Assembly (NCBI GenBank): GCA_036271875.1
Contig: DATAZU010000015.1
Coordinates: 207,443 to 271,442 of the forward strand
From: Galbitalea sp036271875
Lineage (GTDB): Bacteria; Actinomycetota; Actinomycetes; Actinomycetales; Microbacteriaceae
Length of the DNA: 64,000 nt
Reading direction: 5' to 3'
In this document: positions 7,310-14,300 of the stretch, in pieces
Numbering within the stretch: position 1 is the stretch's first letter
How the letters are laid out: each line of letters opens with the position of its first letter
Position numbers and translations under genes: made by a program
The notes under the pieces: generated by a model
What the model was told of the DNA's origin: nothing
Seen by the model: the letters and a program-made list of their open reading frames with translations, nothing else
Database searches by the model: none

Positions 7310-7951
7310 ATGCCCGCTGAACTTCAATACATGCCTACGGTTGTGAATGTAGGCGCCATTCTTGAGAAGATTCGCGGCGCGGGCACGCCTCCCAAGTTCA
7401 CGCACGACTTCCTGAAGTCGACGTTAGGGTTTGCATCATCAAACGATCGTTCGGTGATCAAAATCTTGAGGACTCTCGGGTTTCTGAGCGCTGACGGAAC
7501 GCCAACTCAGCGGTACAACGAGTTCAAGGGAACGGAGTCCGGCAAGGCATTGGCGGTCGGACTTCGAGAGGGTTGGGCTGAGCTGTTTCTCGCGGATCAG
7601 AAAGTAAACGAGAAGTCGGTGTCCCAGATTCAGGCCATCGCAAAGACTCTGACCGGCGCGGGTGACTCGACTTCACAAAAGATGGCATCGACCTTCAAGG
7701 CCTTCGCGGACAAAGCTGACTGGTCTGGACCCGCAACGTCAACGCTTCCCCCTCCCGCGACTGAATCATTGGATGGCCAGGGCGGAGCTGCGGATAGTGG
7801 TGCTCAACACACCGACGAAGCGCGCATCAACGATCTGCTCGGTTCGGGCCAGCTTCGCCTACATCACGACATTCACCTCCACTTGCCCCCTAGCCCCGAC
7901 GTGAGCGTTTACCGTGCGATCTTCCAAGCAATAAAAGCTGAGTTGATGTGA
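7310..7951 (+). CDS. DUF5343-family protein
   Basis: A 213-aa protein whose N-terminal ~140 residues match the DUF5343 pattern: YMPTVVNVGAILEKIRGAG, PPKFTHDFLKSTLGFASSND, a GFLSADGTPTQRY turn, and LTGAGDSTSQKMASTFKA. The fold is expected to be winged-helix-like. ATG 7310 fits the family's usual N-terminus and has GGAGG 5 nt upstream; ATG 7238, also with a good GAGGAGG site, would add 24 residues. A Pro/Gly linker leads to a short C-terminal HDIHLHLP segment. It is coupled by GTGA to a HEPN gene, so it probably is the partner or regulator of that toxin-like protein. Confidence 0.8.
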   Translation: MPAELQYMPTVVNVGAILEKIRGAGTPPKFTHDFLKSTLGFASSNDRSVIKILRTLGFLSADGTPTQRYNEFKGTESGKALAVGLREGWAELFLADQKVNEKSVSQIQAIAKTLTGAGDSTSQKMASTFKAFADKADWSGPATSTLPPPATESLDGQGGAADSGAQHTDEARINDLLGSGQLRLHHDIHLHLPPSPDVSVYRAIFQAIKAELM

Positions 7952-8529
7952 GCGATTCGTCGTCGATCCGTGAGTGGCTTTTCAAGGGGCTCATGGTCGA
8001 AGCAGCATTGAACGATTTGGAATCTGAGGGCGTTGCTGTGCGTGCCGCTACCGACCCACAAGCTCTTCAGCGTGTAATGCCACTCGAGGAATTTTCGGCA
8101 GATTTGCGCGCATCTGCGATGTCCGCTCTACCCGCTTACCTTGCGTTCTTTGTGTTTGAAAATTCCGTGCGCGAGGTGGTTAGCGAGCGATTGGCAGAAC
8201 GGCTTGGACCGGAATGGTGGGATACGGCTGCGACGTCGCCGGTCAAGACAAAGGTCCTGAAGCGCCAAGAGAGTGAAGGAAAAGACCGATGGCACATGCG
8301 TCGGGGAGCAACGGAGATTTACTACACAGATTTCGGTGATCTCGCTTCAATCATCCGCAACAAATGGGAAGAATTCGAAGATCTATTTCCGGACATTAAC
8401 TGGGTCGTTAGCCGCTTCGACGAGTTGGAGAAAAGCCGCAATATCGTTGCGCACAATAACCTTTTGGAGCCGCACGAAGTCGGGCGTATCTCGCTCTACT
8501 TGCGGGATTGGATAAGACAAGTCGGCTAG
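7948..8529 (+). CDS. Swt1-type HEPN domain protein, candidate RNase toxin
   Basis: A 193-aa protein, GTG start in a GTGA overlap with the DUF5343 gene. The C-terminal half (about 85-190) is a HEPN domain of the Swt1 type: SRFDELEKSRNIVAHNNLLE contains RNIVAH, a fit to the HEPN active-site pattern Rx4-6H (R164...H169), followed by HEVGRISLYLRDWIRQ. HEPN proteins of this kind are often RNA-cleaving effectors of toxin-antitoxin or abortive-infection systems. The partner gene and location in a mobile element support a defence role, which is inference. No membrane segment is visible. Confidence 0.8.
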   Translation: MSDSSSIREWLFKGLMVEAALNDLESEGVAVRAATDPQALQRVMPLEEFSADLRASAMSALPAYLAFFVFENSVREVVSERLAERLGPEWWDTAATSPVKTKVLKRQESEGKDRWHMRRGATEIYYTDFGDLASIIRNKWEEFEDLFPDINWVVSRFDELEKSRNIVAHNNLLEPHEVGRISLYLRDWIRQVG

Positions 8530-8595
8530 CCAAGCAATCGCCTTGGTCTCGCCGGGGCTTCGCCGCTCGGGGATAGCGACGAAGCCCGCATACTT

Positions 8596-8868
8596 CTATG
8601 GCGTGAACGTCGGCAGACTCAGAAGGTTGTCGTTGTAGTACCCGTTCGCGTGCGTGCGAAGGTACTTCGCCTTCGGCGGGTCGTTCACGATCCCGACCTC
8701 GACATCCTTCACATGCGCGGTCGTCGTGGTCTCCAAAAAGGACACCATGTCAGCCTTCCACCGATACCACTGCTTGGTCTCACCGTCGTAGTGGTACTTG
8801 TACGCGTCGATGGACTCATGGGTCTTGCTCGTAGTGCCGTAATGCACATGCGTGATTTCCACGCTCAT
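8596..8868 (-). CDS. DUF3892-family small protein
   Basis: A 90-aa protein matching DUF3892: SVEITHVHYGTT at the start, HYDGETKQWYRWKADMVSFL in the middle, and the characteristic end KAKYLRTHANGYYNDNLLSL. ATG 8868 is chosen for its AAGGAG site (8876-8881); the frame extends further upstream without support. The family is small and of unknown function, common in phages and Gram-positive accessory DNA. It is encoded opposite to the HEPN pair, with a 66-bp gap between the two converging genes. Confidence 0.78.
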   Translation of the reverse strand: MSVEITHVHYGTTSKTHESIDAYKYHYDGETKQWYRWKADMVSFLETTTTAHVKDVEVGIVNDPPKAKYLRTHANGYYNDNLLSLPTFTP

Positions 8869-8997
8869 TAGAATCTCCTTAGGGTAAGCGACCCCCCCGA
8901 TTGGGGGCCACGTTGCTAAGGGTGCTCTCCGCTCCCGACAGACAGTACGTTCTGTGCGGCGTGTCGTCTGCTCGCTGTCAGCGAACATCCAGCCTGG

Positions 8998-9222
8998 TTA
9001 CAGGAGATCGCGACCGTTGACCTTGAGCGCGTCGGCGATTCGATAGATGTTGTCGAGGGTGATGTTTCTCTCACCCCGCTCGACCTGACCGACGTATGAG
9101 CGATCCAGCCCGGCATCGTGCGCGAGGGATTCTTGGCTGATTCCAAGTTCCGAGCGTCGGCTTCTTACCCGTCTACCGAATGCTTCGCGTTGCGCGAGCT
9201 GCTTTGCGGTCGGGGAGGGCAC
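8998..9222 (-). CDS. XRE-family repressor-like regulator
   Basis: A 74-aa Cro/CI-type regulator consisting almost wholly of the HTH domain: FGRRVRSRRSELGISQESLA, then AGLDRSYVGQVERGERNITL with ERGERN at the helix-turn-helix end, and IADALKVNGRDLL. This is the classic layout of restriction controller (C) proteins and phage repressors. The GTG start at 9222 has GAGGA immediately before it, which is tight spacing, so the true start is slightly uncertain. No restriction-modification genes are visible nearby; it may control the small-gene cluster around it. Confidence 0.85.
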   Translation of the reverse strand: MPSPTAKQLAQREAFGRRVRSRRSELGISQESLAHDAGLDRSYVGQVERGERNITLDNIYRIADALKVNGRDLL

Positions 9223-9309
9223 TCCTCAACGCTCAGCGAATGAGGGCTATGAGTCCACGGGATATGAGTACCATTTGTGCCAAGCTAAATCGAGCGAGCG
9301 AGGAACAAC

Positions 9310-9477
9310 GTGGCCGACAAGATCCAGACGAAAAGCGTGAAGCTGCAAATGGCTAAGGGAGGAGGCCAGCGAAAGCTCGCAAAGTTTCTTGCTAATGGCT
9401 GGACGATCGCGAGCCAGACCCAGCTGCACCCATTTGGCGACAAGCTGACCCTCTTCACGCTCACGAAGGGTGCCTAG
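9310..9477 (+). CDS. 55-residue small protein
   Basis: A short gene starting at GTG 9310 with AGGA five nt upstream. The product is basic at the N-terminus (ADKIQTKSVKLQMAKGGGQR) and ends GWTIASQTQLHPFGDKLTLF plus TLTKGA. This GW-x-I-xSQT ... D/K-L-T-x-FTLxK ending is a pattern I associate with small actinobacterial and phage proteins of unknown function, so I judge it a real gene. It converges on the next gene with a shared CTAG (9474-9477). Confidence 0.65.
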   Translation: MADKIQTKSVKLQMAKGGGQRKLAKFLANGWTIASQTQLHPFGDKLTLFTLTKGA

Positions 9478-9596
9478 GGGCGAAGGGAAACCTTGCAGTC
9501 CTGACACCACCATGCGCCAACGACCGGTTCCATCGGGTGAAGGCATTGGGGACAATTCGGCGTATCGAGGTAATCGAGGTCGTCGCGATCTGCCAT
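9474..9596 (-). CDS. 40-residue zinc-ribbon protein
   Basis: A 40-aa protein with two CxxC knuckles, NCPQCLHPM and WWCQDCKVSL, 17 residues apart, typical of a minimal zinc ribbon. The start at 9596 is supported by TAATCT on the minus strand 7 nt upstream (9604-9609), a leaderless arrangement. Tiny zinc ribbons of this type often act as nucleic-acid binding or regulatory proteins in phages and mobile elements. Function unknown. Confidence 0.6.
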   Translation of the reverse strand: MADRDDLDYLDTPNCPQCLHPMEPVVGAWWCQDCKVSLRP

Positions 9597-9693
9597 GCGC
9601 CCGAGATTACTCGTCAGAGGCGTCGTGGGCGCATCTGAGGATCGTCTGAGTTGTGGTGCGGGTCGAATATCGCACCACAACCCAGACGCGCAC

Positions 9694-10038
9694 TCAGGCG
9701 CTGATTTTGTCGCGGCTCAGTAGCTCGACATCCACGACACCGGCGTGCTGAAGGTCGATTCCCGCCGCCCGACAAGTCGCATTGAAGAACTTCTCGCTAT
9801 CCCCACGCTGTGCGCCGTCGTTACGGCAAGTGTGCGTGAACTGAAAGACGGCGTCGATACCGAGGTTTCCGGAATCCCACTGAGCACTTACCCATTTGCG
9901 ATCCGTCACATTCCGCGAATAGCGGCCGAACTGAACTCGGGCGAATGATTGATAGGTTGCGAGGTCGGCGAACCATAATTCGAGCTGAATTCGCGCTGCG
10001 CTAACTGGTTTTCTCTGACGTGGATTCTTGTCGCTCAT
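9694..10038 (-). CDS. Hypothetical element protein
   Basis: A 114-aa soluble protein. ATG 10038 is chosen because GAAGGGA lies 8 nt upstream; the frame runs further but without a site. It has an aromatic and polar body (LELWFADLATYQSFARVQFG, then a DRKWVSAQWDSG loop and FFNATCRAAGID) and no motif I can assign. It lies between the zinc-ribbon gene and the integrase on the same strand, about 112 bp after the integrase stop codon (counting along the minus strand), and may be transcribed with it. Confidence 0.6.
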   Translation of the reverse strand: MSDKNPRQRKPVSAARIQLELWFADLATYQSFARVQFGRYSRNVTDRKWVSAQWDSGNLGIDAVFQFTHTCRNDGAQRGDSEKFFNATCRAAGIDLQHAGVVDVELLSRDKISA

Positions 10039-10149
10039 GAACTTTCCCTTCGTTGGAGGCGTGAAATTAGCCGAACGAAAGGCGTCCTTAAATGAAAAAG
10101 CCGAGCCGTTCGCTCGGTTTTCATTCACAGAACGTCCAAACCATACGCG

Positions 10150-11721
10150 TCAAATACCCCACTTCCAAACGATAAGGACACGTTCCCGGAGAGCTTTTTG
10201 ACGCAGCGCATCAGCGCGAGCGGCACGTTCATGGTCAGTCTCGGCGCGGAACTTGCCGGGATTCCGAGTGATTCCCTCGGGCCAGCCATCCACGATCACG
10301 CCGTCGATTAGCAGACCGAGGAATGCGCGCCGTCGAGCAGGCGATAGCTTGTCCCAATCAACGCGGCTTTCAAGCGCGCTTGCGAGGACCGGTCGTCCCA
10401 GCAATTCGTGAATGCTCGCGTCGAGAGCCTGGATCGAAGCGTCGACACGATCTACCTCACGCTTCGCCTCTAGTTCGCCCATGATGCCAGCGACAAATGC
10501 CCTGCCCGCGCGTTCTCGCTCGAGGCGAAGGCGTTCGCGTTCGGCTTCGAGCTCATCGATTTTGTTGTTGGTGTCGGGACTTCGCTCAGCCATTCGATCC
10601 CGAAATCTCTTGGTGTCTTTGAGCATCGACATCGCTTCGTTGAACACGAAAGCTTCGAGACTGTCGTGGTCGATGCGCGGCCTGGTTACCTTTCTGCGTT
10701 GTTCCGCATTGGTCGAATCACGATCCAGCTGGGGGTGGTTCTTCATGTCGGGTCCATGCACCTGCTTGTTGCAAAGCAAAGACGTATCTCTGGTGCCACC
10801 TCGGAGCTGACTTGTGAGGGGCTTGCCGCAGCGGCGACACACCGACAGGCCGCCACCCATCGTGTACTTTCCACCCTTTACGCCCGGGGAGTGCGTGGTC
10901 TTTCGGCTGGGGTCCCCAAACAAAACTTGCAGACGGTCAAAAGTTCGCTTGTCGAGGATGGGCTGCCAGCCAACCACGCGCGACTTGGTCTCGCCCAGCA
11001 GCGACCGGTTTGTCAGAATCGCCCGAAGGTTCGACTGCCGCCAGTGTTTGCCGCTGCGAGTAGGGTGCACGACCACGTTGGAGTCGTCGTCCACAAGCCT
11101 GTTCCAGTCCGTGATGATCGAGTGCATGGATTCGCGGTCGTTGAGCAGCCGATGAGCGGCCTCTTGAACCAGCGCGACTTCGGTGGGCTCAGCAACGAGA
11201 GACTTATCTGCAACCTTGTAACCGAACGGTGCTTGGCCACCGTGAAAGAGGCCGTTGTCTCGTCGGTACGCTTTGTTTCGCTTTTGCCTTGCGCTCGCTC
11301 GCTCGGCCTCGCTTTTCGCCACGGTGGCTTTGATCCTCGCGAACAATCGTCCAGCATCGGTGCTGAGGTCGGCCTCGCCATTCGCTGTCACGATTACAAG
11401 GTGCTTGTCTTGGGCAGCGTCGATCCAATCTTCGAGCTGGCGAGGCTGGCGCGTCAGCCGATCGAGATCCCAACAGATCAAGGCAGTGAAGCTGCCTATG
11501 CCGTAGTCAGCTACTAGTCGGTCGTACTCGGGACGTTTGACCAGTTTGTCCGCTGCGGTCAAATTGCGGTCAACGTATTCGTCAACGATGTTCCAACCGC
11601 GCTCGCGTGCGAGTTCGCGTGCGTCGATCAGCTGTGTATCAATGCCGACCTTCGAGCCGTCACGATCCACCGACAATCGGGCGTAGATCGCAACACGAGA
11701 TCCCTCAGTGTTCTGTTCCAT
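10150..11721 (-). CDS. Large serine integrase
   Basis: A 523-aa large serine recombinase. The catalytic domain covers residues ~8-160: AIYARLSVDRDG with nucleophile Ser17, LICWDLDRLTRQPRQLEDW, and a long E helix ending EAERASARQKRNKAYR. A recombinase domain follows (GLFHGGQAPFGYKV ... WRQSNLRAILTNRSLLGET), then a zinc-ribbon region (CRRCGKPL ... LLCNKQVHG) and a coiled-coil (ERERLRLERERAGRAFVAG) that controls synapsis. The ATG at 11721 has a perfect TATAAT 6 nt upstream; longer frames run into comM. It presumably integrated the element into comM; the attachment junction is 28 bp upstream of its start. Confidence 0.93.
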   Translation of the reverse strand: MEQNTEGSRVAIYARLSVDRDGSKVGIDTQLIDARELARERGWNIVDEYVDRNLTAADKLVKRPEYDRLVADYGIGSFTALICWDLDRLTRQPRQLEDWIDAAQDKHLVIVTANGEADLSTDAGRLFARIKATVAKSEAERASARQKRNKAYRRDNGLFHGGQAPFGYKVADKSLVAEPTEVALVQEAAHRLLNDRESMHSIITDWNRLVDDDSNVVVHPTRSGKHWRQSNLRAILTNRSLLGETKSRVVGWQPILDKRTFDRLQVLFGDPSRKTTHSPGVKGGKYTMGGGLSVCRRCGKPLTSQLRGGTRDTSLLCNKQVHGPDMKNHPQLDRDSTNAEQRRKVTRPRIDHDSLEAFVFNEAMSMLKDTKRFRDRMAERSPDTNNKIDELEAERERLRLERERAGRAFVAGIMGELEAKREVDRVDASIQALDASIHELLGRPVLASALESRVDWDKLSPARRRAFLGLLIDGVIVDGWPEGITRNPGKFRAETDHERAARADALRQKALRERVLIVWKWGI

Positions 11722-11724
11722 ACA

Positions 11725-11775
11725 AAGATTATAAATCGACTTTGCGCTGAGGCGCCCGAGTTCAATGTCACGGCG
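11725..11775. other. Right attachment junction (attR-like)
   Basis: comM reading-frame homology starts at 11749 with codons for EAPEF. Family members read LFLDEAPEF here, but the codon before is GCT instead of an Asp codon, and upstream sequence is unrelated. The crossover therefore lies at or just right of 11746-11760. The left junction is outside the window, so the core dinucleotide cannot be fixed. Confidence 0.7.
11728..11733 (-). promoter_or_regulatory. Consensus -10 TATAAT of the integrase gene
   Basis: On the minus strand TATAAT lies exactly 6 nt before ATG 11721, predicting a leaderless integrase transcript. The -35 position (about 11751-11757) falls in comM sequence, across the junction, and is not a consensus match. 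Confidence 0.65.
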
Positions 11776-12363
11776 CTCGACGCTCTGCGACAACCACTCG
11801 AATCCGGGGTGATCTCCATTCACAGGGCGAATGCGGTCGCCCACTTTCCCGGATCGTTCCAGCTGGTGATGGCGGCCAACCCGTGTCCCTGCGGACAGTG
11901 GGGTGCGAAGGATTCGACCTGTACCTGCGCGCCGTTTGCCCGGCGTCGCTACCTCGCGCGGATTTCGGGTCCTCTGCTCGACCGCATCGACATCCAGCTC
12001 CGTGTGCAGCGAGTGACAAGTGCGCAACTGCGCATCGCGGATGATCGTCCACGACTGACTACGGAAGACGCCCGCAGCAGGGTCGGCGCCGCGCGTGCGG
12101 TCGCTGCCGACCGCCTCCGCGATACCCCGTGGACGCTCAACTCGCAGGTGCCGGGCGCATGGCTGCGCGGCCCGACCGTTCGACTCGCTCCGGCGACGAC
12201 CACATCAATAGATCGTGCGCTGGAGCGGGGCGGAATCACGATGCGCGGTTATGACCGCGTGCTGCGCCTCGCCTGGACGCTGTCCGATCTCGATGCGGCC
12301 ACCACTCCCAACGCGGACCACATCGGTCGCGCGCTTTACCTCAGAAAGGCGATGTCGACGTGA
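11749..12363 (+). pseudogene. comM: comM/yifB 3' fragment (Mg-chelatase-like AAA ATPase), split by the element
   Basis: The last ~204 codons of a ComM/YifB ATPase (normally about 500 aa). It begins in the Walker B region (EAPEF), continues with LDALRQPLESGVISIHRANA, VMAANPCPCGQWG, a four-cysteine zinc site (CPCG ... CTCA), the arginine-finger segment RISGPLLDRIDIQL, and ends ADHIGRALYLRKAMST. No start codon or first half is present; both lie beyond the left end of the element. ComM is a branch-migration helicase for natural transformation and lies upstream of dprA as usual. Its stop overlaps the dprA start. Excision of the element would restore it. Confidence 0.93.
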
Positions 12364-13628
12364 CCATGTTTGGCCTGAAGGAAGCTGAGGTTGCCACCCT
12401 GATCCGTGCTGTCGCCAGCGACGACCTCGATCGGGAGGGGATCCGCGACCGGTTCGCCCGCGCCACCTGGACCGGCATCGCAGAGCCAGGCGACCGGATG
12501 GCCGGGCTTGCGGTCGAGACGCTGGGCGCCGCGGGCGCGCTGGATGCCGTGGTCGAGCGCTGGCCGACACCCCGCTGGCTTGCGGCATTTACTCAGGCGG
12601 GTGTCGACGCCGTGCCGGAGGATGAGGTCGGGCAAGCGATCGACCGCTGGCAGCCTCGCCTGAAGTCGGAGACCGCGCTTCTCGCACTCCGGCAATCGGC
12701 GCGATTTGGAGCCAGGTTGCTCACGCCCGACCAGGTTCTGTGGCCGGCGGGGCTATCGGATCTCGGCCTGCACGCCCCACTCGCGCTCTGGCTGCGGGGA
12801 ACGGATGGAGCCCTGGCATCGCTCGCTAACTCGATCGCCATGGTCGGTGCTCGGGCCGCGACCAGCTACGGCGAGAACGTGACCATGGAAGCCTCGGCGG
12901 GGCTCGTCGATCGAGGTTTCGCGATCGTGTCCGGCGCCGCCTACGGCATCGATGGCATGGCGCATCGGGCGGCGCTCGCAAGCCACGGTCAGACGATTGC
13001 GTTCCTTGCCGGGGGAGTAGACCGGTTCTATCCGAGCGGCCACGACGCCCTGATCACGCGGATCGTTGCTGAGGGCGCCATCCTGTCTGAGCTGCCGGTC
13101 GGGCAACCACCCACAAAGTGGCGCTTTCTGCAGCGCAACCGGCTGATCGCCGCAGCGAGTCAGGCAACGATCGTCGTCGAAGCGGGGTGGCGATCCGGCT
13201 CGCTCAATACGGCTGCGCACGCATCGACGTTGGGTCGGCCACTCGGCGCTGTTCCCGGCCCGGTCAACAGCGCGACGTCCGCGGGCTGCCACCGCCTCAT
13301 CCGTGACTATGACGCCACTCTCGTCACGAATCCCGACGAAATGGCCGAGCTGGTCACGGGACCGACCCCAGCGCACCCCCTCGATGGCGCACCTGGTCGA
13401 GTTGTCGCCGAAGGCGGCGTCACCGACTCCCCAGAAGTAACCCGCCTCCTCGACGCCCTTAGCGTCACCGCTCCGCGCGCAACGGGAGACATCGCTGCCC
13501 GATGCGGTCTCTCGATAGCAGCAGTCCAGTCGCTTCTCGGCAGGCTCGAACTCGATGATCGCGTCGCCGAGCGCGAACGCGGCTGGATCAAGCGTCGACC
13601 GGCGAAGAATTCACTCGGGGAACCTTAA
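12360..13628 (+). CDS. dprA: DNA-processing protein DprA (Smf)
   Basis: A 422-aa DprA. It loads RecA onto incoming single-stranded DNA during transformation. The N-terminal SAM-like region (~1-110) precedes the Rossmann-like core: PLALWLRG, VGARAATSYG, GFAIVSGAAYGIDGMAHRAA, LAGGVDRFYP, and FLQRNRLIAAAS, EAGWRSGSLNTA. A C-terminal winged helix (~340-410: ALSVTAPRATGDIAARCGL) follows. GTG 12360 overlaps the comM stop; ATG 12366 is an alternative. Although comM is split, dprA is intact. Its own promoter may be lacking, since it is coupled to comM, so expression could depend on reads from the element end. Confidence 0.95.
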   Translation: MTMFGLKEAEVATLIRAVASDDLDREGIRDRFARATWTGIAEPGDRMAGLAVETLGAAGALDAVVERWPTPRWLAAFTQAGVDAVPEDEVGQAIDRWQPRLKSETALLALRQSARFGARLLTPDQVLWPAGLSDLGLHAPLALWLRGTDGALASLANSIAMVGARAATSYGENVTMEASAGLVDRGFAIVSGAAYGIDGMAHRAALASHGQTIAFLAGGVDRFYPSGHDALITRIVAEGAILSELPVGQPPTKWRFLQRNRLIAAASQATIVVEAGWRSGSLNTAAHASTLGRPLGAVPGPVNSATSAGCHRLIRDYDATLVTNPDEMAELVTGPTPAHPLDGAPGRVVAEGGVTDSPEVTRLLDALSVTAPRATGDIAARCGLSIAAVQSLLGRLELDDRVAERERGWIKRRPAKNSLGEP

Positions 13629-13641
13629 CCCGGGGAATCCT

Positions 13642-14214
13642 TCAGTGAAACGTCTCTCCCCGCTCAAGCATTGCCACGAACGCTTCGATCCGGCGGGCGC
13701 GAGTGTCTTCCTTCTTCGCGCTTTGGATCCGGTAGTAGAAGGCGAATCGGTTGGCCGAGCCGAGGGTCGCGTAGAACGCGCTCGCCGCGGGGTTAGCGTC
13801 AAGCGCCGCGCGAAACTCGGCCGACTCGGTCGCACCGGCCGGCCCTGCATACGCGCTCTCCCAGCGACCGTCCGCCTTTGCTGCCTCGACCTGCGCGAGT
13901 CCTGACGGATGCATCGTGCCCGTCTCGATCATCGCCGCGGCCTTGTCGACATTCCGCTTCGACCACACACTGCGCGGTCGCCGTGTGGAGAAGGCCTGCA
14001 ACCAGTAGTGCGCATCGAGTGGTTTCTTCTGACCGTCGATCCAGCCCCAGGCGATGGCAACATCGATCGCCTGCTCATAGCTCACACTCGTCGTTGGCGC
14101 GCCCTTCTTCGCGATCCGCATCCAGACGCCCGGATGGTCTGCGTGATTCGCCGCGAGCCAGGCATCAAACGCGGCGGCGTCCGCGAACTCCTCGATCGGT
14201 TTTTCATCAGACAT
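13642..14214 (-). CDS. YdeI/OmdA-family protein
   Basis: A 190-aa protein of the YdeI/OmpD-associated family. Recognisable parts are the N-terminal FDAWLAANHADHPGVWMRIA, the core SVSYEQAIDVAIAWGWIDGQ, TRRPRSVWSKRNVDKAAAMI and the C-terminal helical end RAALDANPAASAFYATL ... RIEAFVAMLERGE. The family is linked to bacteriocin/peptide protection in some annotation, but its molecular role is unknown. It converges with dprA, 13 bp apart. The start at 14214 is an ATG with a weak purine-rich site upstream. Confidence 0.85.
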   Translation of the reverse strand: MSDEKPIEEFADAAAFDAWLAANHADHPGVWMRIAKKGAPTTSVSYEQAIDVAIAWGWIDGQKKPLDAHYWLQAFSTRRPRSVWSKRNVDKAAAMIETGTMHPSGLAQVEAAKADGRWESAYAGPAGATESAEFRAALDANPAASAFYATLGSANRFAFYYRIQSAKKEDTRARRIEAFVAMLERGETFH

Positions 14215-14288
14215 GAGCCCAGTCCTGTCCGGCCGGTTTGGACGACATCGGCGAACATGTCGTTAAGAAACTCGACACTCGCGGGCCA

Positions 14289-14294
14289 TATCCT
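14289..14294 (+). promoter_or_regulatory. -10 element TATCCT, leaderless start
   Basis: TATCCT lies exactly 6 nt before GTG 14301, deciding that start over the upstream TTG at 14238. Confidence 0.55.
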
Positions 14295-14300
14295 GAACCC

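Larger units (their letters stand above)
1..11748. mobile_element. Integrated prophage/satellite-like element, right part, inserted in comM
   Basis: Everything from the left edge to about 11748 belongs to one integrated element. It ends in a large serine integrase whose start codon lies 28 bp from the point where comM coding homology begins (11749). The contents are accessory: capsid-like protein, HGGxSTG protein, XRE regulators, primase-polymerase, origin-like repeats, a second serine recombinase, a DUF5343/HEPN pair and many tiny genes. Base composition is visibly less GC-rich than the flanking chromosome. The left end and the 5' half of comM are outside the window, so total size is unknown. 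A defective prophage, an integrative plasmid-like element or a capsid-carrying satellite all fit. Confidence 0.85.

Noticed and set aside
8998..9222. Restriction-modification controller with neighbouring enzymes
   Set aside because: The regulator looks like one, but no methylase or nuclease gene is visible close by.
11700..11800. A tRNA gene as the integration site
   Set aside because: The junction lies inside comM coding sequence; no tRNA arms or anticodon loop could be found.
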